A DNA stretch of 64,000 nucleotides, taken from contig CAZSSM010000001.1 in assembly GCA_964609385.1 (NCBI GenBank), positions 186,001-250,000 on the forward strand, in the 5' to 3' direction. Numbering within the stretch: position 1 is the stretch's first letter; every line of letters starts with the position of its first letter. The translations under genes and the position numbers were made by a program. This document shows positions 44,227 through 52,465 of this stretch, piece after piece. The notes below the pieces were generated by a model. It was not told the DNA's origin. It saw only the letters and a program-made list of their open reading frames with translations, and did not search any database. The DNA is from CAZSSM01 sp964609385 (GTDB taxonomy: Bacteria > Planctomycetota > Planctomycetia > Isosphaerales > Isosphaeraceae).

Positions 44227-45603
44227 ATGGCCGGTCGAGGTCGGGGCAGGCGAACGGACGTCGAGGACGAGGGGCCTGACCTCGATCCCGAGTGGATCGC
44301 GCGGATCCGATCAGCCCTGATCGCGTGGTACAACGACGACCACCGTCGACTGCCTTGGCGGAACCAGAGCGACCCGTATCGAATCCTGGTAGCCGAGATC
44401 ATGTTGGTCCAGACGACCGTCGAGGCGGTCACACCGTTCTACCAACGGTTCCTGGATCGCTTCCCCGATCTGGCCAGCCTGGCCTCGGCCGATGAGTCGG
44501 AGGTCCTGAAGGCCTGGGAAGGCTTGGGTTATTACCGTCGCGCCCGGCAATTGCACGCCTCAGCGCGTCGGATCGTCCAAGATCACGGCGGACGCGTCCC
44601 GTCCGATCCGGAGGCCCTCCGCGATCTGCCGGGCGTGGGTCGGTACATCGCCGGGGCGGTCCTCTCGTTCGCCTTCGGGCAGCCCGCCGCGATCGTCGAG
44701 GCGAACACCCAGCGCGTCCTCTGCCGCTGGCTGGACTGGCCGGAGCCGTTGGGCACGTCGAAGCCGACCGAACGGCTCTGGCGCGCCGCGGGCCGACTCG
44801 TCACCGAGGACGATCCGGGCACGATCACCACGGCGTTTATGGAACTGGGGGCGGTCCTCTGTACGCCGACGCAGCCACGCTGTTTGCTCTGTCCGGCCTT
44901 GGGGGACTGCCGGGCTCAGGCCGCCGGCACGCAGGCCGATCGCCCTTTGCCGGCCAAGCGTCCGGAGGTTCTCGATGTGGTCGAGGCCTGTGTCCTCGCG
45001 CTCGACCCGAACGGGCGGATCTTGCTCCTGCAACGGGCCCCAGATCAACTCTGGGCCGGCTTCTGGGAATTGCCGACGATTCATCTGTCGGGAGCCGACC
45101 CGGCCGGCCGACGATTGGACAAGTCGGAGGTCGCCGAGGATCAAGGGGGCGAGACCAATCGGATCGCTCTCGACGGATCCGAACAGGTTTCCCCGCGTCT
45201 CAAGGAGACGATTCCCCGGCTGACCGGAGTGACGTTGCGGAGCGTCGGTCCGGCCGTCCGCGAGATCCGTTACGGCGTGACGCGGCATCGGGTCCGGCTC
45301 CATGTCTTTCCCGCCTTCGTGGCGTCCGTCGAGGGACGGTCCGTCGAGGAGATCCCGATCGATCCGAAACGGCTGGCCGCCGGCCACATCGCGGGCCGTT
45401 GGGTTGGCTTGGACGAATGGGATCCGCTGAGCCTCGGGGCGGCCACGCGTCGTCTCCTGACCTGGGCTCAGGATCAAGGGGCTGCTCGGATCCGTGCATG
45501 GGCTGGGGGTCGCGGCGATCCGCCTCGTCCGACGACCCGAGGTCGCCCAATGGCCGGTTCAACGGGGAAAAAACCGGACGCGTCGGGCCGGTCCGTCCCC
45601 TAA
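44227..45603 (+). CDS. mutY: A/G-specific adenine glycosylase
   Basis: MutY removes adenine mispaired with 8-oxoguanine. The 458-residue product has L-P-W-R near residue 37, the catalytic-Glu motif A-E-I-M-L-V-Q-T-T near 54, the helix-hairpin-helix L-P-G-V-G-R-Y-I-A-G near 134, and the 4Fe-4S ligands C-x6-C-x2-C-x5-C (from C-T-P-T-Q-P-R-C) near 217. A NUDIX-like C-terminal domain for 8-oxoG recognition follows, with an extra Gly/Asp-rich insert. At the position of the usual catalytic Asp (L-D-G-N-V-x-R-V in E. coli) it reads V-E-A-N-T-Q-R-V, a Glu. It is longer than E. coli MutY (350 residues). ATG 44227 follows GAGGGAG. Confidence 0.93.
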   Translation: MAGRGRGRRTDVEDEGPDLDPEWIARIRSALIAWYNDDHRRLPWRNQSDPYRILVAEIMLVQTTVEAVTPFYQRFLDRFPDLASLASADESEVLKAWEGLGYYRRARQLHASARRIVQDHGGRVPSDPEALRDLPGVGRYIAGAVLSFAFGQPAAIVEANTQRVLCRWLDWPEPLGTSKPTERLWRAAGRLVTEDDPGTITTAFMELGAVLCTPTQPRCLLCPALGDCRAQAAGTQADRPLPAKRPEVLDVVEACVLALDPNGRILLLQRAPDQLWAGFWELPTIHLSGADPAGRRLDKSEVAEDQGGETNRIALDGSEQVSPRLKETIPRLTGVTLRSVGPAVREIRYGVTRHRVRLHVFPAFVASVEGRSVEEIPIDPKRLAAGHIAGRWVGLDEWDPLSLGAATRRLLTWAQDQGAARIRAWAGGRGDPPRPTTRGRPMAGSTGKKPDASGRSVP

Positions 45604-45884
45604 ACTGAATGCCAAGGGACGTCTCGGGATGATCCGTCGTGGGATCCTCAGGTTCGTGTGCAAGACTTGAGGGTCTCCCAGCGTCCGACTAGGATGGGAC
45701 ATCGCCCTTGTGCTCGCGTCGCGTCGGCCAGACCGTCCACGAGCCAACCCTCGGGGCGTATCGACGGGGGAGCGTCGAGGCGCCTCGAAATCGTCCTCTC
45801 CCCAATCCGGTTCGATGTCCCGAACCGTCCGCCGTGGGTCGCGGCCCAACAAGGGCCGTTGGCGAGATTGGAATGAGGTGATTC

Positions 45885-47352
45885 ATGCCCACGGGCAGAG
45901 AGGACAGCGGTGCCGGTGCCGGACCGAGCGGACGACGCAGCATCGGGGGCGGCACGACGACCGGCGGTGGGGGCGGCGGTAACGGGGGTGGCGGTTCGCG
46001 GCGCAACGCGATCTGCTCGTTCTGCCGCAAGAGCTATCGCGACGTCGGCCCGCTGGTCGAGGGGCCCGGGGACGTCTATATCTGCGGCGACTGCATCGAA
46101 CTCTGCCAGTCGATCCTCGACCAAGAGCGTCGACGTCGGGGTGTCCCAAAGACGCTCTTCACCAACATCCCAACCCCCCGCGAAATCAAAGATCAGCTTG
46201 ACGCCTATGTGATCGGCCAGGAACGGGCCAAGAAGATCCTCTCAGTGGCCGTGCACAACCACTACAAGCGCCTGGTCCACGGCGAGGATGACCAGACCGA
46301 CGTCGAGTTGGATAAGTCGAACATCCTGCTGATCGGTCCGACCGGTTGTGGGAAGACGCTCTTGGCGCGGACCCTGGCGCGGGTGCTCGACGTGCCTTTC
46401 GCCATCGGCGACGCGACGACCTTGACCGAGGCCGGCTACGTCGGTGAGGACGTCGAGAACATTCTGCTCAAGCTCCTGCACGCGGCCGACTTCGACCTCG
46501 AGAGTGCCCAGCGCGGCATTATCTACATCGATGAGATCGATAAGATCGGCNNNNNNNNNNGGCAAGACCAGCCAGAACGTCTCGATCACGCGTGATGTCT
46601 CCGGCGAAGGGGTCCAGCAGGCTCTGCTTAAGATGCTGGAGGGGACCACGGCCAACGTCCCGCCCCAAGGAGGACGCAAGCACCCCGAACAGCAATATAT
46701 CCAGATGGACACGACCAATATCCTGTTCATCTGCGGCGGGGCGTTCGTCGGCCTCGACGACATCATCGCGCGTCGGGTCGGCAAGAGTTCCATCGGGTTC
46801 GCCAGCCCCGACGCCGAGCCGACCGAGACGGAGGTGGCCGAGGTGCTCAACCAGGTCACCAGCGACGACCTCCTGGAGTTCGGCATGATCCCCGAGTTCG
46901 TCGGGCGACTCCCGGTGGTCTGTCCGCTCGAGCCGCTCGATGTGGATGCCCTGGTCCAAATCATGACCGAGCCCCGCAACGCGCTGGTCAAACAGTATCA
47001 GCGGCTCTTCGAACTGGAGGGCTCCAGCGTCGAGTTCTCCGAGGCCTCGTTGGTCGAGATCGCCCAGCGGGCCAAGGAGAAGGATACCGGCGCCCGGGCG
47101 CTTCGCTCGGTTGTCGAGGACGTGATGCTCGAGATCCTCTTCGAACTGCCCGATCGTCCCGGTCGCGAAGAGCAGATCTTCATCATCACGCCGGAGGTCG
47201 TCCGCAAGGAGCAAAGCCTCTTCGACAGCACGCGTCCCAAGGTCGACGTTCCACCCGACGACCCGGACACCGATGACCATGAACCTCAGAACGGACCCAA
47301 GGACGATCGCGAAGAGGACGACGCCTCGCCTCGCCAGAAAGAGAGCGCTTAA
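45885..47352 (+). CDS. clpX: ClpX, ATP-dependent protease ATP-binding subunit (split by an assembly gap)
   Basis: ClpX unfolds substrates for the ClpP protease. Before the gap: a Gly-rich N-terminal tail, the C4 zinc-binding domain (C-S-F-C and C-G-D-C) near residue 45, Walker A G-P-T-G-C-G-K-T-L near 151, and Walker B I-Y-I-D-E-I-D-K-I. After the gap, in another frame: S-I-T-R-D-V-S-G-E-G, P-P-Q-G-G-R-K-H-P and the sensor-2 region G-A-R-A-L-R-S near the end. Ten Ns at 46551-46560 shift the frame. Dropping the Ns and one duplicated GGC (13 bases) restores a continuous I-D-E-I-D-K-I-G-K-T-S-Q-N-V-S-I-T-R with the same spacing as E. coli ClpX. The C-terminus has an acidic tail of about 35 residues. 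No clpP is adjacent. Confidence 0.95.
46551..46560. other. Assembly gap (10 Ns) inside clpX
   Basis: GGC immediately left of the Ns is repeated immediately right of them, so the flanking pieces appear to overlap by three bases and no sequence need be missing. Details are in the clpX entry. Confidence 0.9.
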
Positions 47353-47394
47353 GGCACGTTTCGGTTGTCGACCGGGAAACGCGGAGGTGATCGG

Positions 47395-47940
47395 ATGACG
47401 ATCCCCCCTTCGACGCCTCCAGACCCACCGACGATCCCCCCGAGCCCAACCGCAACCCAAGCGCGTGGGCTCTACGATGCGGTCTATGACGCGCCCTCGA
47501 CGCCGATCGAGTCCAAAACTGCTCCGGACTCTGATCCAGAACTCCGAGACTTCATCGCACGTTGGCGTCGCTTCTTCAAGACCTATAACGGTACGCTCGT
47601 CGTCATCAGCGCGGTGTTCGTGTTGTATCGCCTCAATGTCTACGTCCATCACGTCGGCTTCAACCTCCAAGCCTTGTTCTTCGTTGTCGGGATGATCGGC
47701 GCGGCATTGGTTGGCGTGATCCCAGTGAACATCTGCTTCCTATTGGGGGTCGGGCTGATTCGGATCGGTCTGGTCGGCTGGAAGATCCTCTTCGGAGAGT
47801 TCGACGCCTCGAATCGGTACTTCGTCCTCTCCCAATGGGCCTGTTTCCTCTCGGGTCTCGGACTCGCGGGGATCCTCGCTTGGGTCACTTTGGTAACCGC
47901 TGCCGATCTCTTCCTCAATTTCCGTTCCCCGTTCATTTGA
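47395..47940 (+). CDS. Four-helix membrane protein (tandem copy 1)
   Basis: About 181 residues, family not recognised. A Pro/Ser/Thr-rich cytoplasm-type N-terminus (P-P-S-T-P-P-D-P-P-T-I-P-P) is followed by A-V-Y-D-A-P-S-T-P-I-E and four hydrophobic segments: around T-L-V-V-I-S-A-V-F-V-L, A-L-F-F-V-V-G-M-I-G-A-A-L-V-G-V-I, I-C-F-L-L-G-V-G-L-I-R-I-G-L-V-G, and W-A-C-F-L-S-G-L-G-L-A-G-I-L-A. It shares blocks with the next gene: A-V-Y-x-A-P-x-x-P-I-E, Y-N-G-x-L-V-V, V-N-I-C-F-L/A-N-V-C-F-L, and Q-W-A-C-F-L-S-G-L-G-L-A. GGAGGTGA lies upstream of ATG 47395. It follows clpX by 42 bases and may be co-transcribed with it. Confidence 0.8.
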   Translation: MTIPPSTPPDPPTIPPSPTATQARGLYDAVYDAPSTPIESKTAPDSDPELRDFIARWRRFFKTYNGTLVVISAVFVLYRLNVYVHHVGFNLQALFFVVGMIGAALVGVIPVNICFLLGVGLIRIGLVGWKILFGEFDASNRYFVLSQWACFLSGLGLAGILAWVTLVTAADLFLNFRSPFI

Positions 47941-47964
47941 ACGCACGTTGAAAACTGTGATTGC

Positions 47965-47990
47965 TTTGATAAACTCGCATCCTTATCAAA
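47965..47990. repeat. AT-rich inverted repeat between the paralogous membrane genes
   Basis: TTTGATAA and TTATCAAA form a perfect 8-bp inverted repeat with a 10-base spacer, 25 bases after the first membrane gene and 34 before the second. It could be an operator or promoter-region hairpin; there is no T-run that would make it a clear terminator. Confidence 0.4.
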
Positions 47991-48023
47991 AGAACAACAT
48001 ATGGCTCGCGCTGAGACACCTCG

Positions 48024-48557
48024 ATGACTCTTCCTCCTTCGACGACTTCGGACGCCTCGCCATCTCCGAGCCACGGCGCAGACGAGTCGCGTGATCTCCT
48101 CGAGGCGGTTTACGCTGCCCCCGAATCGCCGATCGAGCCCATTCCAGATCCGAACCGCCAGAGCTTCCGCAACCGCTGTTGGCTCTTCTATCTCGTCTAT
48201 AACGGCGCGCTCGTCGTCGTCACCATCGCGTTCCTCTTGCTGAGCACCATGAGGTTCGTTTCCAGCCACGGCTTCGATCATGCGTTCTTGGGCCTTTACC
48301 TGTTCCGGATGCTCGGCGTGGTCCTGATCTGCGCGGTCCCGGCGAACGTCTGTTTCCTCATCGCCCTGGGGCTGATTCGCCTTGGTCTCTTCGGCATGCA
48401 AGCCGTGCTCGGCGACCTCGAGACCGCGAATCGCTTCTCGATCCTCCCCCAATGGGCCTGCTTCCTCTCAGGTCTCGGACTCGCGTTGATCTTTACTTGG
48501 AACACGCTGTTGGAGTCTGCGACGATCTTCCTCTATCATCCAGCATCCGCATTGTGA
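48024..48557 (+). CDS. Four-helix membrane protein (tandem copy 2)
   Basis: About 177 residues and clearly a paralogue of the preceding gene (see that entry for shared blocks). The N-terminus is again Pro/Ser-rich; hydrophobic segments are A-L-V-V-V-T-I-A-F-L-L-L, L-G-L-Y-L-F-R-M-L-G-V-V-L-I-C-A-V, V-C-F-L-I-A-L-G-L-I-R-L-G-L-F-G and W-A-C-F-L-S-G-L-G-L-A-L-I-F-T-W. The polar connector L-G-D-L-E-T-A-N-R-F matches F-G-E-F-D-A-S-N-R-Y of copy 1. I cannot assign a function. It is probably a tandem duplicate that has kept an intact frame. Confidence 0.78.
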   Translation: MTLPPSTTSDASPSPSHGADESRDLLEAVYAAPESPIEPIPDPNRQSFRNRCWLFYLVYNGALVVVTIAFLLLSTMRFVSSHGFDHAFLGLYLFRMLGVVLICAVPANVCFLIALGLIRLGLFGMQAVLGDLETANRFSILPQWACFLSGLGLALIFTWNTLLESATIFLYHPASAL

Positions 48558-48957
48558 CTATGTTGAATCGATTGAAGATCAAGAAATCGCTTGGTAATCG
48601 GTTGATCATTACGCACGGATAGATCTTGAAGAAACTGCGATGTATTCCAGGCAATCGAGGACGCTGGAGCCCTCGACGAACCCATCGGGTCGGGCACACG
48701 GTCTCGAAGACGGAGTCTCAACTCCGATCGATCCCAACAACGCCGGATCGTTCTCCTTCTCTATCAGTGGATTGGGTCTGCGTGTTCGCGATGGAACGTT
48801 TTCATCATGGGACTCGGATTGGCGGCAGTGTTGGCTCAGATCACATTATCGCTAATCAATAAATATTAATTTTCAAAAACGGATAAATTCTACTGATCGA
48901 TAAGAGCGATTCCGCTTCCAGAGGGCGGGGGGCCACGGATTCGCAGGGCAGCTTGCC
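48558..48957. other. Gene-poor stretch after the tandem membrane genes
   Basis: About 400 bases. It contains the possible degraded third copy listed at 48630-48869, then an AT-rich run (48855-48910) before the convergent phosphatase gene ends. Nothing else is seen. Confidence 0.4.
48630..48869 (+). pseudogene. Possible remnant of a third paralogous membrane protein
   Basis: A frame without an ATG, opening after a stop at 48627-48629 and ending at TAA 48867-48869. It reads near its start V-F-Q-A-I-E-D-A-G-A-L-D-E-P-I, resembling L-Y-D-A-V-Y-D-A-P-S-T-P-I of copy 1. Near its end it reads V-F-I-M-G-L-G-L-A-A-V-L, resembling C-F-L-S-G-L-G-L-A of both copies. The two middle helices are missing. 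No start codon or ribosome-binding site is evident. It fits a third tandem copy that lost its centre and start, but the match is short and could be chance. Confidence 0.35.
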
Positions 48958-50688
48958 TCAGGCTCCGCAATCGCGGCTGAGGCAGAGCAGGGCGATATCG
49001 TCTCGGGGCTGGTCGCCTAGGAAATCGCGGACCATGTCGAGGAGTTTGGGTCCGGCCTGATCGGCGCGATCAGGTCCGGCGGCCAAGGCTGATATGAGCG
49101 GGTCGGTCCCCAGGGACTGCCCCTGCTCGTTGATGGCCTCACTGATTCCGTCGGTGTACAAGACGATCAGGTCGCCCGGGTCGAGCATGACCTCCTGGTG
49201 GGGGTAATCCATCTCGGGAATGATGGCCAGGGGCAGTCGGAGGTCATCCTCGGCAGCCCGGAGGTCGAGGACCTGCCCGTCGGCCTTGCGGAGCAGGGGG
49301 GGCATGTGGCCGGCATTGGCGAGTCGGACGCGGTGCTCGAGGCAATCGAGCTGACCCAGCAGGAAGGTGACGAACCGCTCGGAGAGTTCCTCGGCGCAGA
49401 GTTCTTGGTTGATCCGCGTGACGATGGTGGATGGATCCGACTCCTCGCCCGCGATGATCCGGGTCAGCGTGGAGACACGGACCATCTGGAGCGCGGCGGG
49501 CATCCCTTTGCCGGCCACGTCGCCCAGTGCGATCACCCAGCGTTGCGGGTCCTCGGCGTCAGGGTCGTCCTCGACGATCGGTAGGACACCGATGTAGTCG
49601 CCGCCGACGGCACGGGCCGGCATGTAGGAGAACCAGAGGCGATATCCCGGGATGCTGGGGGCCTGAGCCGGAATCAAGGAGCGTTGAACGTCGCGGGCCA
49701 ACCGGAGTTCGCGCTCCATCACGGCTTGAGCCTGCATCGCTTGATGCGCCTGATGACCTTGCACGGCCAGGCTGACCTGATAGGCGACGGCCACCAGCAA
49801 GTTGAGATCGTTTTCATCGAAGAGGTCGTCCGGGTCGGTCGTGTCGAGCTGGATGATCCCGATCGGTTCCTGATCCCGATCGATCAGAGGGACGCAGAGC
49901 AGGGTCGTGATCCGAAGTTCCTCGACGCTGGAGCCGATCGAGCTTGCCTCCCCCAATTCGTCGTCGATCGTGTGCGTCCGATGGAACAGGATCCCGCGTC
50001 GCAGGCGGATCACCTGCGAGGCGATGCTTCGGACGACCCGTAACGGGTCGCGGGAACTCCGTCGCTGGATCGCTTTGGGGATCAGTTCGCCGGTCAAGGG
50101 GTCGCAGAGCAGGACGAATCCGCGCTGAGCGCGACCGTGGAACAAGTCGAAGACGACCTCCAAGGTTTGTTCCAGCATCTCCCGGAGGGCCACCGTAGTG
50201 GCCAGATGTCGACTGATCTCGAGGATGGCCTGGAGCTTCAGTTCGGGTTGGGCGGCCAGCCAGCCGGGGTCTTCGGGATCGGACGCGCTGTAGATCGTCG
50301 AGCCGTGTGTGTCCTCCGGCGCGGTCGTATCGATGGCTCCCAGGACAAATCGGAACAAATAGGCCTGGGCCAGACCGATCTGATCACCATCGCGGAGCTT
50401 GGCTGCTACGAAGGGCTGAATCGCCTCGCCGTTGAGATAGGTCGCGTTGGTGCTCTTGAGGTCTTCCAGGTAATAGGTTTCCTCGTGGCGTACGATCCGG
50501 GCGTGCTGGCTGGAGACGTAATGGTTGGCGCGGAAGACCAAGTCACAGCTCTCCGCGCGGCCGATGAGGGTCTGATCGACCTTCAGCGCGTAGATCCGGC
50601 CGCACTGGTCGCCCCGGATCTCTTCGAGGGCCGCGCGGAGCGATCCCATCTCCGGAGGTTCGGAAGCGGGTGATGTCGGATCGCTCAT
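48958..50688 (-). CDS. FHA-GAF-PP2C (SpoIIE/RsbU-type) phosphatase
   Basis: About 576 residues. An FHA domain (residues about 30-115) shows L-I-G-R-A-E-S-C-D-L, S-S-Q-H-A-R-I and K-S-T-N-A-T-Y-L-N-G, the phosphothreonine-binding residues. A GAF domain occupies about 150-315 (T-L-L-C-V-P-L-I-D-R-D). The PP2C-type catalytic domain follows from about 345 with G-G-D-Y-I-G, A-L-G-D-V-A-G-K-G-M, L-Y-T-D-G-I-S-E-A and R-D-D-I-A-L-L, including metal-binding Asp residues. It should dephosphorylate Ser/Thr targets, probably anti-anti-sigma-like partners, under FHA control. A Ser/Thr kinase lies 11 kb away at 61306-62511. It is soluble, with no membrane helix. Confidence 0.93.
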   Translation of the reverse strand: MSDPTSPASEPPEMGSLRAALEEIRGDQCGRIYALKVDQTLIGRAESCDLVFRANHYVSSQHARIVRHEETYYLEDLKSTNATYLNGEAIQPFVAAKLRDGDQIGLAQAYLFRFVLGAIDTTAPEDTHGSTIYSASDPEDPGWLAAQPELKLQAILEISRHLATTVALREMLEQTLEVVFDLFHGRAQRGFVLLCDPLTGELIPKAIQRRSSRDPLRVVRSIASQVIRLRRGILFHRTHTIDDELGEASSIGSSVEELRITTLLCVPLIDRDQEPIGIIQLDTTDPDDLFDENDLNLLVAVAYQVSLAVQGHQAHQAMQAQAVMERELRLARDVQRSLIPAQAPSIPGYRLWFSYMPARAVGGDYIGVLPIVEDDPDAEDPQRWVIALGDVAGKGMPAALQMVRVSTLTRIIAGEESDPSTIVTRINQELCAEELSERFVTFLLGQLDCLEHRVRLANAGHMPPLLRKADGQVLDLRAAEDDLRLPLAIIPEMDYPHQEVMLDPGDLIVLYTDGISEAINEQGQSLGTDPLISALAAGPDRADQAGPKLLDMVRDFLGDQPRDDIALLCLSRDCGA

Positions 50689-50992
50689 CGGCTCGTTCCA
50701 GGACCAGAAGCATGCGGCGGCTCGTCGGAATCGAATCGGGTCCCAGGACCTCGGACATAGATTACACCAGCGCGACGCGGTTCGTCGTCGTCAGGTTCAT
50801 TGCGGTTCATGGTCCAGATCGTTCGGTGCCACGAAGCCGTCACCGGATCCGGGATTCTCTGATGGCACTGGTGGTCGTGTATGTATGGACTATGCCAACT
50901 CCTTGAGAGCGGTTAGGATCCTCGGCGATTCGCTGATCGCGTTTCGAATCCATCGCAAAACCGATGCTCATACGCATTTGGAGGATCCATCG
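50689..50992. other. Divergent promoter region
   Basis: About 300 bases between the phosphatase and SRPBCC genes. No gene, hairpin or clear promoter hexamers are evident. Confidence 0.35.
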
Positions 50993-51463
50993 ATGCCCAC
51001 CGTCCGCGTCACGCGTCCGATCGCCGCCGAGCCCGAGGCCGTCTTCGACGTCTTCACGAGGCTCCGCGAGGCCCCCGAGCACATCCGGGACATCACGAAC
51101 CTCGATGTCCTGACCGATGGCCCCATCGGCGCCGGGACGCGGTTCCGCGAGACCCGGGTCATATTCGGCCGCGAGGCCACCGAGGAGATGGAGATCACCG
51201 GGTTCGAACCGCCGCAATCCTACACCGTCGAGTGCACCAATCACGGGGCCCACTATCAGACTCAGTACCACTTCGAACCGACCCAAGGGGGATGCGCGGT
51301 CACCTGCATATTCACTGTGACGCCATTGACGTTCCTCGCCAAGCTGTTCAGTCCGCTCTCCTCCTTGATGAGCCGGTCGTTGAAAGAGTGCTTGAGCCGC
51401 GACATCGAGGACCTTCAGCGCGTCCTGGAGCCCTCCGCAACCGGTGACGAGCAAGCGGCCTGA
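50993..51463 (+). CDS. SRPBCC family protein
   Basis: About 156 residues with the START/SRPBCC ligand-binding fold: I-A-A-E-P-E-A-V-F-D-V-F-T at the N-terminus, D-G-P-I-G-A-G-T-R-F-R-E-T near 43, G-F-E-P-P-Q-S-Y-T-V-E near 67, and a helical C-terminus (M-S-R-S-L-K-E-C-L). Such proteins bind hydrophobic ligands or act as polyketide-cyclase-like proteins. A start at 50993 has GGAGG nine bases upstream; the longer in-frame ATG at 50885 lacks one. No membrane segment is certain, though residues 107-122 are moderately hydrophobic. It is monocistronic; ligand unknown. Confidence 0.85.
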   Translation: MPTVRVTRPIAAEPEAVFDVFTRLREAPEHIRDITNLDVLTDGPIGAGTRFRETRVIFGREATEEMEITGFEPPQSYTVECTNHGAHYQTQYHFEPTQGGCAVTCIFTVTPLTFLAKLFSPLSSLMSRSLKECLSRDIEDLQRVLEPSATGDEQAA

Positions 51464-51749
51464 AACCGGGAAGGGCACCTCGACGACGCGACGAGTCAGA
51501 ATCTATGGCCCTGCTCCCCGATCTCGGAAATCCCCGTCCTGAATTGAGGACATGTCGCGTCCCTCGGCGGTCGCCTCCGGATGTGTCCTCCGAAGCAATC
51601 GAGGGATGGAACCGACGCCTACAATGGCCCGGCGCAATGCCAACGTCGTGAGTTCGACGCGTCCGGAATCCCGCGAACGCGACTCGGCGAAATCCCGATC
51701 TCGGGAATCTCGCCGACCTGCTCCACATCTGATGAAGGAGACGAGACCA

Positions 51750-52199
51750 ATGCCTGGACCGGAGACCGCCGTGCTCCTGATCGCACATGGGAGCCGCAAG
51801 GCGACGGCCAACCAGGATCTGCATCGATTGGCCGAGGAGGTCCGTTTGCAGGGCGGCTTCGCGATCGTCGAGCCATCGTTCCTCGAGCTGGCCGAGCCGG
51901 ACATCCGCGCGGGCGGTGTGCGCTGCGTCGAGCAAGGGGCGCGTCGGGTCCTGATGGTCCCGTACTTCCTGGGTCTCGGCATGCATGTCGCGCGTGACCT
52001 GACCGCTGCCCGTGACGAGCTCAGTGGCCTCTATCCTGAGGTCCACTTCGAACTGGGCAAGCCGCTCGGACCCGATCCGCTCTTGACTGACTTGGTCCTC
52101 CAACGCGTCGACGAGTTGGCAGGGACCGAGGACGCTGCCAACGAGGATCCCTCCGAAGGGAACCTGGTCGCCGTCCACGAAGGCGCTCCTGGGAACTGA
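51750..52199 (+). CDS. CbiX/SirB-like chelatase
   Basis: About 149 residues, small single-domain chelatase type. It opens V-L-L-I-A-H-G-S-R near residue 10 with the catalytic His, followed by A-N-Q-D-L. The second His is in L-G-M-H-V-A-R-D near residue 76, matching the G-x-H-V-x-x-D motif of SirB/CbiX. It would insert Co2+ or Fe2+ into sirohydrochlorin or a related tetrapyrrole; the metal cannot be read. Length matches single-domain CbiX-small proteins. AAGGAG nine bases upstream of ATG 51750 fixes the start. No cobalamin or siroheme genes are adjacent. Confidence 0.85.
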   Translation: MPGPETAVLLIAHGSRKATANQDLHRLAEEVRLQGGFAIVEPSFLELAEPDIRAGGVRCVEQGARRVLMVPYFLGLGMHVARDLTAARDELSGLYPEVHFELGKPLGPDPLLTDLVLQRVDELAGTEDAANEDPSEGNLVAVHEGAPGN

Positions 52200-52465
52200 T
52201 CGGAGGAGAGAACTACGAAGGGGTCTGGCCGGTCTCTAGGCCGTGGGAGTCTGCCCGTTCGTTGGTCGCCGTTGACAGGCCATCGGCCCGGGACTAGCTT
52301 CCCGGCACGGTGGACCAGCCTGACCGATGCCATCCGTCGTCCTAGGAAGCCTGGATCGTCGGATGGCCCCGACCTGCCACCCGCCCAACAAACGCAAGGA
52401 CGCGCGGCGCGGCCAGGGACGGCCACGGCCCGCACGGCCTCTGGCCATCAAAGGAGTGATCGCCC

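Noticed and set aside
48640..48855. 71-residue + strand frame after the tandem membrane genes
   Set aside because: Polar Ser/Arg-rich reading; the overlapping frame that ends in a hydrophobic G-L-G-L-A segment better explains the DNA as a membrane-gene remnant.
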